A DNA stretch of 64,000 nucleotides from Buddleja alternifolia (lineage: Eukaryota; Streptophyta; Magnoliopsida; Lamiales; Scrophulariaceae). Shown here in pieces: positions 35,153 through 46,600 of the stretch. The translations under genes were made by a program, and so were the position numbers. The stretch is taken from positions 30,017,022-30,081,021 of the forward strand of contig CM033399.1 in NCBI GenBank assembly GCA_019426215.1, in the 5' to 3' direction. How positions within the stretch are numbered: the stretch's first letter is position 1; each line of letters starts with the position of its first letter. Under the pieces are notes generated by a model. That model had not been told where the DNA came from. It saw only the letters and a program-made list of their open reading frames with translations, and ran no database searches.

Positions 35153-36877
35153 TGTTAGATATTTTTCAAATTAAATTTAAATCATTTATTTGATTATGAT
35201 TTAATTTTCAAATTTAATATTAATTTTAATTTATAGATTAATGGTGTGATTTATTTTCCGATAGTTTTCTGAAGGTTGTAACTTTTTGTTTGGAATTTTC
35301 TAAATTTGAATATCAAAATACTAACGTTGAAAGCTTTCTTCATTTTGAAATGAGTTTTCTTTGAAGAGGTGTCTTCAACTCATTTCCCAAAGGGTGTGGG
35401 TATTATTATATATAATCAAAGGATGAAGATGTGAAGAGGGACTCTGAATATCTATCTCTGCCACAACCATTCACCCTCAATCATTACAAAAGTTTATTTC
35501 TTCCGTTTCTCTGGCGCAAGGCAGTACGTACAAAAATACTTCATTTGTTTCCAGCCTCTAGTATTATATTCCGAATCATAGTTATTTTAATACAGGCTTC
35601 GTAAATTATTTTGAGTATTTGGGTTTGTATTCGAAAGTGCAATTTGCAAGCAAATAACAGTTCTTATGACTGGGCTCCATTGTATCCTGAGACAAATTTG
35701 CTATTAACTCAATTGCACTCGGTATGGGACGAATATTGTCTTGAGAAGATCGTAAATTTTGCGCGACTTGGAGGTTACACGCAGGGACGGAGGGAGGGGG
35801 GCTGGTGGGTGCCACCGCCCCCCCTCAAATTTTAAAATTTTCAACTTTTGCTTATGAAATTTTGTAATTTTGTGATTTCGCCCCCCCTCAAAATTTTAAC
35901 TTTCACTTTTACCTATAACATTAACATTTGTAATTTTGCTCCCCTCGAAAATGACAAAAATAATCTTTCTATCAATTGACTTAACCAAACATCATATAAA
36001 AGAGTAGTAGTGAAAATGAAGTTATTTTTCTATGATATTATAATACTATTATTGATCAGTGAATAAGAACAAGTGGATCTTTCCTGACTAGCTCTAGAAA
36101 TGATAAATTACTAATCACACTCTTGCATAATTAAGGACTTTCAATATCCAATTTGCATATGTAAAAAATTTCAAAATTTTGATTTTGCCCCCCCCCCCCC
36201 TCCCAAAAAAAATTGCAAACTTAATTTACATCCCTAATAAACTGAAGAATAACCTATATATATGGTAATTTGTAAAGTAGCTAGCCTACTTTTAAACTCA
36301 AATGGACTACAACTATATACGGCTTATATATCTAACTATCAAGCTAAATTATAGTTTCACTTTTGTATATATCCATCATTCACAACAGTCCAATAAATTT
36401 GAGTTACGAGTTATGACTTTAAATTTTTTCCTTTAACTTTTCCCTCCAAACATACTTTTTAGGCTTTTTATATTTTGTTTTATTTAATATTAGGACCATT
36501 TTCTATTTTAGTTTTAAAATTATATTTTATTTAATTAGTTAAAAAAAATATATCAAATATTATTTCTATGTGGTTCGGCAATTGACTACGTCCACGGGAG
36601 AGGATAAGAGAATTTCACTATTAACAAAAAGAGGTATAGAGTACAAAGTATGCCAAAAGTGTTCTTACTAAACCTAATCCTCAATTTTTTCGCATATATA
36701 TAGCGTACCGTACCGCGGGGGGCATGCCCCACGCACCTCCATACAATCCTTCACTACTGGGTAAATGAAACTCACAAAAAATTCGCACCCCCCCCCCCCG
36801 CCCTCACCATAATTGCTGGCTCCGTTCCTGGTTACACGAAATCATTCGTACGAGTTGTTCATCCAATATTTCTAACA
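35153..36877 (+). repeat. Copia-B 3' LTR, split by hAT-2
   Basis: Starts TGTTAGATATTTTTC and ends TTTCTAACA; 668 bp without the hAT and one duplication copy. Its inner part matches 11209-11685. Confidence 0.85.
35782..36830. mobile_element. hAT-2, non-autonomous hAT element (1049 bp)
   Basis: Ends CAGGGACGGAG and, reversed, CAGGAACGGAG, with the exact 8-bp duplication GTTACACG (35774-35781 and 36831-36838). The paralogous LTR at 11636 shows the empty site GAGGTTACACGAAATC. C-runs occur near both ends (35879-35886, 36187-36199, 36787-36799). No transposase is present. Confidence 0.95.
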
Positions 36878-37395
36878 GAATTCCCGACGGCGGCAGAATG
36901 AGAATTCCCGGCGACGGCAGAAGAGGAATTTCTAATGACAGAAACAGAAAGAATATGAGATAAGGGGTCTTTTGAAGGCTGCTGTGGAGACTAAACAGCA
37001 AGGACGCCGTCGTGAGATGTGAAGGAGGTGTCTGCGATGGGTAAAGATGTATTTAGGGCCGAGACTGGTGGTGTTTGAGAGAGAAGAGAAGCGACGTCTT
37101 TGGGGCTGGGATTAAAAGGCGGCGTAGTGAGTTGTAGAAGAAGATTGAGGGCGGTAGAAAGATGGGGATAGGCGGCAATTATTTTCGACAGTGAGGGGGT
37201 GGAGGTGGGATTCACCGGCGCAAGAAGAGATGAGAGGAGAGTCGGGGCAGTGAGGTTTGGTGACAGATTTTCAAGAGCGAGAGAGGGAGACGAGACAGGT
37301 AAGATGAATAAAGTGAATAGGGAACAGAGAAGGTAAAGAGAAGAAGAGGCGTCAGACGAGGAATGGATGGCGGCAGAAGCTAAGAATCGATACCA
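36878..37395 (-). other. Copia-A 5' region (leader and gag start)
   Basis: On the minus strand a primer-site-like TGGTATCGATTC follows the right LTR at 37395. A minus frame at 36991-37215 (NPTSTPSLSKIIAAY...) may be leader or the start of gag, but no domain is readable. The related stretches GAATTCCCGACGGCGGCAGA and GAATTCCCGGCGACGGCAGA are repeated at 36878-36925. Confidence 0.5.
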
Positions 37396-37546
37396 TGAAA
37401 ACCCCGTAGAGAACCTTCATTGATGAATAACGTATATATAGATACAATAGATAAGAAACCCTAAGCTATAAATAAAGTAAAAGATAAACATGAAAAAGAT
37501 ATAAAGATATCCTAAATCTATACAAAGATATTTAATATATTTAACA
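37396..37546 (-). repeat. Copia-A right (5') LTR
   Basis: 151 bp, ends at TTTAACA followed by the duplication AATAG. It lies 60 bases past the tryptophan synthase stop codon and has the same transcription direction. Confidence 0.85.
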
Positions 37547-37606
37547 AATAGAATAAGCCTTCTTCACACACACACGTACACAACCTTACACTTACTGTGA
37601 AACACA

Positions 37607-40600
37607 CTAAAAATGTTGCGCCATTTGTTTTTGTCGATACTTAAAGACTGTCTCGGCATCCTTGTCACCGCGCCCACTGCAATTAACTACGACTTTCGTG
37701 CCACTGGCCAATGTCGGGCAGAGTTTTTCGAGATATGCCAATGCGTGAGCCGCCTCCAACGCTGGAAATATACCTTCTAATCGGCACAACAGTGCATATG
37801 CTGCAAATGGAGAAAACACAACTGGTAAATCGAGTCTCATAGTTGCATACATGTATGAATATGTATATACAGGCACAAATAATTAATTAATGCGGTCAAA
37901 AAAATTTCTGCAAATTAAGTTTGAACTCGGATTCAAAAAAGCAGGTGATTATCAGGGAGTCTCATGGTTCCAAAGTCCTGGTGTAGTTACCATGTATGGT
38001 GGAGTGGTAACTCCTAAGAGTAACCCAACAAAGAGCAGAGTATACATGAGAAAATCAACATTATTGTGGACATACAAGACAGGGACGGAGCAAAAATTTG
38101 ATATTTGGAGGGTTGAATACAAAAAAAGAGGGCGGGGGGGGGGGGGGGGGGGGTGCGGAACCTGGTATTTTTAAATTTTGGTGGGCAAAATTTAAAATAT
38201 CAAAAGATATTAGGGAAAAAAAACTAAATCTCGAAATTGAGGGTGCAGGTGCTCTCACCAAGTCCCTCGCTCTGTCGAGATAAAGTTAATGACCATAAAA
38301 GTGGCTATGGTATCACTCATCATTCTAGACTATATATGAACAGGAAAAATTCTATGCTTTACCGAATCTAATGATTCTAGTGTATATATCTCTCACATAA
38401 TAAAATATATTATGTGCGGTCCCTATACACATTTGTGTGCAAGAAATAGGCACAGAATTCACAGTCAAACCATTGGTCTCCATCTGTCATAGAATTACCC
38501 ATATGTATAGATGTTATACCATCAATGGCTTCTTCGTCTGTGACTGTGTAGAACTCTGCGCATTCGATCTCTTTGAGAAAGCTCAACTCGGGGCTAACCC
38601 CTGGATATTCCAGCCTGCATGCATCTTCAACATTAATCAAAGATCCAAAATAACCATAATTTGTCATGATCAGAACTAAACACTTACCCAACACCAATAG
38701 AGTGTGGGCCAATTATCTGGCCTTGGTCATCTTGCAACAAATAGCTCATGGCTCCATGATATACACCTATCTCTCCTGTATCCAAAGTTGCTGAATGCTT
38801 GCCACTATCTATTCCATGCCCACCAGCCTCAACTCCAATCAATCGTACATCCTCATCTCTCACAAATTCATGAAAAATCCCCATTGCATTAGACCCCGTC
38901 CCGACGCAGGCAACCACAACATCTGGCTTCCCGCCCCACTTCTCCATTGCTTGTTTTCTCGTTTCTTTTCCTATTACCGACTGGAATTCCCTGACCATGC
39001 TAGGGCACGGGTGAGGCCCCACTGCGGTGCCCGTCAAGTAGTAGCTACTGTCTAAGTCTCCGACCCAGTTTCGGATTGATTCCGAAGTAGCATCCTTGAA
39101 CGTTCCTTTAACAGGTTTTACCTGGAGGACGGATTAAAAGAGTTATGAGCTCATGCACACAAGTTGTTTCTCTATGGCATAATTTTGTGTAACTCTTTCT
39201 CTTATGCGCATGGATTTGCTACTAGTGTATATATACATAGATGGTTATGATATGAAGAGAAAAAAGATTGTGATATGGATGAAAAACTAAAATTCTCTCC
39301 TCGCATACTAATCATGGGAAAATTGCATTTTTGGTACACTAAGGTGGCATGCACGTTTCTTTGGTACACTAATATGAGGAGTAGCAATTTGGGTACACCA
39401 TTGGTCAAAAAATTGGCAATTTCAGTACATATCGTTTGAAATTATTGACTTGTCCACTAAAAATGCCAGAAATTATTGACGTGGCAGCCGGAAATAGATG
39501 ACATGGCGGCTATGTGGAGAATGAATTGCGTGACACTGCACCCGATTGGACAAAAATTGAAAACTTTTGCTTCTATGGAGGCATGAACACATGACTAAAG
39601 ATGTAAACAGGCCGACAAATGGGCCGGCCTGTGATCAAGGCCGGCCTGCTACGCATAAAAAGCCTGGTTCATAACATGATTATATAATAATATAATATTT
39701 AATAACAAAAAAAAAAAATTAATGTGACAACTGTCAGCAAGCAATGCTGACAGTTGTCTAAATGGACAACTTTGTTCATTTCAAATTGGGGTGCAATGGT
39801 TATTTCCGGCCGTTGCACCCCTTATTTTAATTTTATTTTATTTTCTTTATTAATATTTTTTGAATTTTTATTACCTATAAATACATGATAATTTTCATTA
39901 CATTTTATCACACCAAAATCTTCCAATCTCTAACAATTGTCTCAATATTATCAGATTCTACTTTATACACTTTATATTTATATCAATTACATATTTCATA
40001 ATATTTAGTTCAACATATTAAAATTCCTTCAGATATATTAAATATACATGATTGAAAATTTGAAATTGGAAATAAGTGTTTATTTTCTACGATTGAGCAA
40101 GGCGTAATTCTTATTCCCAAATTGAAGTTGTAGAGCTCTCGATTTTGCGACGTTAAATCAAACAGTGATATCAGTGATTAAATAACATAAATAAATAATT
40201 AACAAAAGCAAATAAATAAGGAAAGCCTTGATAAGAAATTAAACGAAGTAAGTAAATAAATAACATAAGTAAATACATAAATAAATAAAAAAACAAACAA
40301 CAAAGACATAAACAAAAGCCTTGTAGGTTGGCCTTGCATCCCTCTTTTAAAGGCCAACCCACAGGGCCTTTGAAAGGCTTACCAGGCTTTTCTAAAAGGG
40401 CCGAGTCGGCCTGTTAACGAAAGGGGCCGACCCTTTAGCAACAAGCTCAATGCCTTAATGGGCCGATCCAGGCCGGCCCATTAAGGCCTAATTTATACCT
40501 TTACCCATGACCTTTGAGATAAAAATGAACACTTCCACCACTATACCACTTGCTCAATTTTGTTTTAGTTTTGCTTTAGTTTAGTTACTTATAACATTAC

Positions 40601-43600
40601 TTTAGTAGATGGCTTAGCAATATGTAGTTATCGATATTTCATATAAGAAATAAACTAATATTAATTATAGAAATATTATCAATATATAAATACACTAAAA
40701 TCTATAATCAACAATTCAAGTATTTATGAAAAGAGTAATTATATATTTCGAGTATATAAATATTTTAGCTAACATTTATCATAAAGTATATAATTACTTC
40801 AATGATAATATATATGATATCATATATTTTTGTACATTTACATATTCTTGTGAATATTTAATATGTATTTGATATTTTGAAAAAGTATAAGATATATACA
40901 AAAATATAAAGTTATATATGTTTGTTGTATTTATGAATAAATTACATCAAAAAATATACGCACATCTAATTAAATTTTTTTATGTTAGATATAAATTTTT
41001 CTAGAAAAATAGTACTAATAAATATATTTAGAAGATTCATTTATATAACAATTTATCAATAGAATAAATTAATATCTAATAATAATAATAATTAATTTAC
41101 ATATAATATTTATTTTGTAAACTCATTAAATACTTAAATATGTTTGTTTTTCAATTTTCATTTGCTTTTTTATTTTTAATACATTTTATTTTTTTATGAT
41201 AAATTTCTTAATATATTTTATCTTTTTCTGATTTAATATATTTTATCTTTATTGATAGATTTTTCAATATATTTATTTTGCTTTTGGTATATTTTTTAAT
41301 ATATTTTTTATTTCAAATAACTTTTTTTTAATATTTTTCATTCTGATATATTTTTTAATTTTTTTCTAATACATGTTTTTTTGAATCTTTTAACATATTT
41401 TTTTCTGATAAATTTTTAATATATTTTATTTCTTGATAAAAAATTTAATATATTTTATTCAGATAAAATTTTTAATATTTTTTTTTCTGGTAAAACTTTT
41501 AATATATTTTATTTTTTTTCTTTGTTAATATATTTTATTTTTTTGAATTTACTTTTTCATAAAAAAATTTTGGATAATTTTTTTTTTGATAAATTTTTTA
41601 ATGTACTTTTCTTGAATATAAATTTTTTTAATAAATTTTAATTTTTTTGGATAAATTTTTTCATATATTTATTTCAGTATTGTTAAAGTTGTGTTTTTAT
41701 GTTAAGAAGAAATTTGCTTGGGAAAAGAATATTGATAATTCATATATTGAAATTCTCTAATAATTAACTAAGCTAAAGCTAAATAAAACAAGTTGTGGCA
41801 TGTGGTAGTTTGATACAAGTGTAAAATTTTAGCTCTTAGGTCATGGGTTCAATCCTCCCAATTAGCAAAAAATTTAAACTTTGTCTAATTGGCCGCCATG
41901 TCACCAATTTGTTTCTAGTTGGATGCCATATTATCAATTGTCCCTCCAAATCAGAATAATTCCCAAATTTTGATGTCACGGCCTCACGTGAGATTTTCCA
42001 GTGAAATTCGAATTTTTCGGCTTAAATGGTACTGAAATGGCCAATTTTTTTACCAATGGTATACCCAAATTGCTACCCCCCTCCCCTCATATTAGTTACC
42101 AAAAAAAACGTGTAGGCCACATAAGTATACCAAAAATGTTATATATTTTTCCTACTAATCACACATGATAAGAAGTGTTACTCAATTATATTAGAGGAGA
42201 CCTGAACTAAGAAAAAACAAGGAAAGGGTGCTTTCTAACGTACTACCCATGGGACAAGCCCGTTAATTACTACATCTTCTCCACCTGAAGCTATTAACTC
42301 CAAAAACAATGTGGTTGAATCGCAGACGGGAAAATTGCAAAATTTGTATATTAAAGGACGGTGATGCACAATTTTTTCAATTAAAGAAATGGCTCATTGG
42401 CAATTTGAGTATATTCTAGCGAGAAATTTGGCAATTTTAGTACAAATTTTGCCAAAAAATATCTAGTGGCACCAAATTTTGAGGTTTTAGTATGTGAAGA
42501 GAAAATTGCCTACGTGGTGCTACCCAAATTTGGACGAAAATTGCTTATGTGGCACTCAAATTTAGGGGGCAATGAGGCTTAAAGTCAATATTACCCTCAA
42601 CTCTCATGTACAGATAAAATTGAAAAAATAAAATAAAAAAATCTGAACAATTTGAAAATATTAAAATTATATATTTCAAACTAATTTGTAGTTAGAAAAA
42701 ATAATTATTTAATATTTAGATAAATGCGAATTAGTTACAAAAATATTAAGAACTTGGCTAAAAAATTAAAAACATTAAAGAAAATTAAAAAAGTAAAATA
42801 TATTATAAATTATATTTTAAAATAATTTTAAATTTAAATAAAATTAATTTTAATTGCGATTTTTTCCATTGATAAACTAAACAAATTTAAAATTCAGAAA
42901 AATAAAGAAAATTAAAAAATATAAGAACATTGAAAAAATCAAAAAATAATATAAAATTAGAAAACAAAATTCAATTTTTTTGAAAAATTCTTTAAACTTA
43001 AAAAATATTAAGAACAATAAACATATTAAAAAGCTTTTAAAAATTACTTTATAATGGCAACAAAAGATATTAAGGAAAAAAACCAGAAAACTTAGAAAAA
43101 TCATAAACTATTAAGAAATAAAAAAAAATCAGAAAAATGAAAAAGAAGAGAAAAAAAATATCAATTTTTTTGAAAAATCAGAAAAAATTAGTAAAAATCA
43201 TAATATTAAGAAAAAAATTATTTGGTTTGAATTGTAGGTATATAATATTATGTTTTTTAATTTTAATATTATCTATAGATATTAATTCTACAAATGTTAT
43301 TTATAATAAATAAAAATAAAAATAAAAATAACTTAGATAAAAAATATTTGAATAAATATTTCCAAAATTTTAAATAAATTAAACAAAAAATAATTCAACG
43401 TATTTGAGTTAAATCACCAAATTAAAAGTTAATTTTTATTCCACATGCGGAAATTCCCAAATTGAAGGGTAATTTTCCCGCCATATGAAAAAAAAATTCT
43501 CAAATTCAAGTTAATTTTCCCGATAAAATTTGTATTGAAATTGCCAAATTTCTCGGTGGTGTGTACCAAATTTGTCAAAGTGCCATTTTGTTTGTTACAA

Positions 43601-46600
43601 AAACTTGTGGGAGGTCCTTTAGTAGTCTAGTGTACCAATTTCGTAATTTGTCCAATCACAAACTAGTAAAGCAAAACAAGATGGATAAATGATTCAAGAG
43701 TTGACAAAGGGATCAACATGGCTTACATGCGTATCCAATTTCATTGAGCAATTATAAAGCAGGGTCACTCCAAAACTTATTTCTGGGAGGTATCAGACAT
43801 GACACGCTTCAGGCATACTTCCTTCACGTGTTGGACACGGCTAATTTCCATCCATAATTAAAAAATAAAAATAAATATTCGAACACCGTGTCGGACACGA
43901 CCAGGTGCGTGTCCAACATGATGAGGACACAATTGGTAATTTTCCTAAGAAATTAAAAATTGTGGAGTTCAGATTGTTTAATAGGAGAAGTTCGAAAATC
44001 CTAATTTGAATTCCCTTTCTGCAAACAAAACACGTTTAATGTGTTTCTATTTCAACTCTAAAGCGTCTTTCAATTTTATACTTCAAGTCCGACGTTGTCG
44101 CCGTCTTCTTTAATGAATGAGGGCCATAGCCGTCTTCTTCATTGTTGTTGTAGAATGGTCCCCAACTCCAGTCCACCATCGCGAGGTTCAACTTCTCTTT
44201 TTATTTTCTTTAGACTCCTATTTCATAAATTCAAAACCCTAATTTCCAAATTGAAACCTACATTATTTTGAAACTACTATGCTAATTAGTGATTATCTTT
44301 GCTCAAACTGAATATGAATTTCTTGAGCATTTGATACTTTGATATCTAAGAAAGAAATTATATTTGTAATTCCTTTGTAATTTATGGTTGTTTATATTTT
44401 TGTTTTGCATTTGTTATTGACTTATTGAGTTACTGTTGATAAGTAGTTGAATTTTTCAAACATATAGAGATTTGTAAAGAAGCAAGGAAAATTACAAATT
44501 TAATAATAAACAAGTAAACAACATTTTTTTAGTTTATTTTTCTAACAAATTGTATAAAAATTAAAATCTAATACTATATACATATATATATTTATACATT
44601 TGACAGTCGTGTCGGAGTCGTGTCGTGTCCTAAATTTTTGGAAAATGGTGTGTCTATGTTGTGATTGTGTCGTTGTATCCTGTGTTCGTGCATCATAGTT
44701 TTGCAATGAATAAATATGATAAAAGTTTCAAATTTAGCCTTTACATCATTTTTCATTATCTAATTAGAAAATTTCAATTGTCGTCCCACTTATACCCCAA
44801 TTTCGATTTTGGCCCTCCAGATTTCGCCATCCAATAGTTAACGGAGGGCCAATTTTCCCTCCAAAACTCATCACGTGCTACTCACGTGTCTTACTAAGAG
44901 TTTAGGTTTGCTGAGATTAGGCTACGATTTCCCACTTCTCACATCTTCCACCCTTAACCAAAAAAATTCCAAAAATTTCCTACACAAAGAAGTCTTTAAT
45001 CCGCCATTTCCTCCCAAAAGTGAAGCTTAAATCAATGTTCATATCCTAAATCCTTACCCAAATTCAATTATTAATCCCTTGAACAACCATATTCCAAGTT
45101 TTCCCAATTTCTCACACAAATTGTTGAAGTCAAACCCTAAATCCGTCAACATGAAAACACGATTTGTGTTTAGGTGTCGAAGAAGATGGGATTTTTTGGG
45201 GTAAAATATGAATTTAAAGAAAAAAAGAAGCTGAAATTCGACTTTCTTGGCATCAAAATCATGAGTTTTGGAAGGAAATTTGGCCCTTTGTTAACTATTG
45301 GACGGAGAAGTTGATGGAGGGACCAAATGTGATGAAATCGAGATACGTTAGGGGTCAATTAGATGAGTGTGAAATCTGAGGAACCAAAATTGAAATTGAG
45401 GTATAAGTGAGGGACAGAAAATGAAATGTTCCCTGATCTAATTATTAATAATACCTGTGCACCAAGATGGTTCATTAAGAGCACATTAGATGACTGTCTC
45501 TCCATATCCACGTCGCCCATGAATATCGTACATTCCATGGAAAGCTTAGCACAAGCCGCCGCCGTTGCAACACCGTGCTGACCTGCCCCTGTGGCTGCCA
45601 CCACAGTTTTCCGGCCCATGCGTTTCGCAAGCATCACCTGAGCAATGGCGTTATTGATTTTGTGAGCTCCGCCATGGTTGAGATCTTCCCTCTTTAGGTA
45701 AATTTCAGGGCCTTCTCCCTTGCTGTTCTTGTAATAATCTGTAAGCCTTTGAGCGAAATATAGAGGAGTTTCACGGCCCACGTAATCCCTAAGCGCAATG
45801 CCAAGCTCGGCCTATATGAAACAATTGCAACCTTATTTAACTCTGATTTTTAAGAAGAAACACCTTTGTTTGAAAAAAAAAAAAAAGAGCTCGGCCTCGA
45901 GCATGAGCTCAGAAAAAATAAAAAATAATTTTTTTTAATTAATACTCGAGTCAAGATTTTTGAGCTCGACGAGTTTGAGAAAAATGAGCCCGAGCTCAGA
46001 AAAAAATAACAAATAATAATTTTTTTTAAATATATATGTTATTAAATATAATCCTAAAAATATTAAATACTTCATTATTTATACATAGATATTTACCAAA
46101 AAATAAAATATATCATAAGATATTATATTATATATATATATGTATATATTAGTAAATGAATAAATATTATTTCATATATATATATATTCATCAATAATAT
46201 TCAGGCTCGCGACCTTTCCAGCATGCATTTTCAGGCACGAGTTCGGCTTGGGTCGAGCAAATTTTTTAGCCGGGTCGACTCATTGGTCACCACTAATCAT
46301 ATATCATATATGTATGATCTTCAATTACAAAGCTTATTGCATTTACTATTACAAAGTAACATGAAGTACTGAGTGAATAACACTTGTTCAATAAAAATTC
46401 AATAATTACACATATCATTCACTCAATACCCTTGTAATAGGAATTGCAATAGAAGATCATATTTGTTTATACATGCACGCTTAATATACTGATTAACCTG
46501 AAATTCGGGATCATGCATAATCAAATTGAATTCAGCTACAAGCTTGTTCAAGGGATCCACAAGTGTCTCAGGCACAAACATTCCCCCAAACCTGCCATAT

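Larger units (their letters stand above)
11209..36877 (+). mobile_element. Copia-B: Copia element split by Gypsy, CACTA and hAT insertions
   Basis: The left end is a 5'-truncated LTR (11209-11685) and the right end a full LTR (35153-36877 including a hAT). Both share GAAATGAGTTTTC, CAAAGGGTGTGGG and the end TTTCTAACA. Orientation is plus, as the RT and RNase H remnants at 25086-25245 and 33890-34623 precede the right LTR. It lies within Copia-A. The missing first ~190 bp of the left LTR, together with the missing Copia-A body, point to a deletion at the junction near 11208. Confidence 0.78.
4485..37546 (-). mobile_element. Copia-A: outer LTR retrotransposon holding the whole nest
   Basis: The element starts TGTTAG and ends TTTAACA, and is bounded by the 5-bp target duplication AATAG (4480-4484 and 37547-37551). 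Its two LTRs are short: the left one is 162 bp once inserts are removed (4485-4551 plus 11078-11172), the right one 151 bp (37396-37546), which lacks about 11 bp near its outer motif. Orientation is minus, because the RNase H end lies beside the left LTR and the primer site beside the right one. Almost the whole body is gone: only about 36 bp of pol end (11173-11208) and 518 bp of 5' region (36878-37395) remain, the rest being replaced by Copia-B. The matching target duplication makes the outer boundary nearly certain. Confidence 0.88.
39122..45454. other. TSB-like intron 2
   Basis: 6333 bp; three MULE-like elements make up about 4.8 kb of it. A remaining part at about 43760-44700 contains repeated GTGTCGGACACG-type words and ends GTTCGTGCATCATAG, possibly another inverted-repeat element whose left end I could not find. 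Confidence 0.7.

Noticed and set aside
36991..37215. 75-codon minus frame as a host gene next to TSB-like
   Set aside because: It lies between the Copia-A LTR and Copia-B and begins with GTG; it is most likely Copia-A leader or gag sequence.
37811..38280. Extra TSB-like exon in intron 4
   Set aside because: Exons 4 and 5 join in phase and match the TrpB pattern without gap; the open frames here are in a hAT-like fragment.
41180..41680. Periodic TTAATATATTTTAT sequence as a possible centromeric or matrix-attachment repeat
   Set aside because: It is irregular, lies inside a MULE-like element and has no fixed unit.
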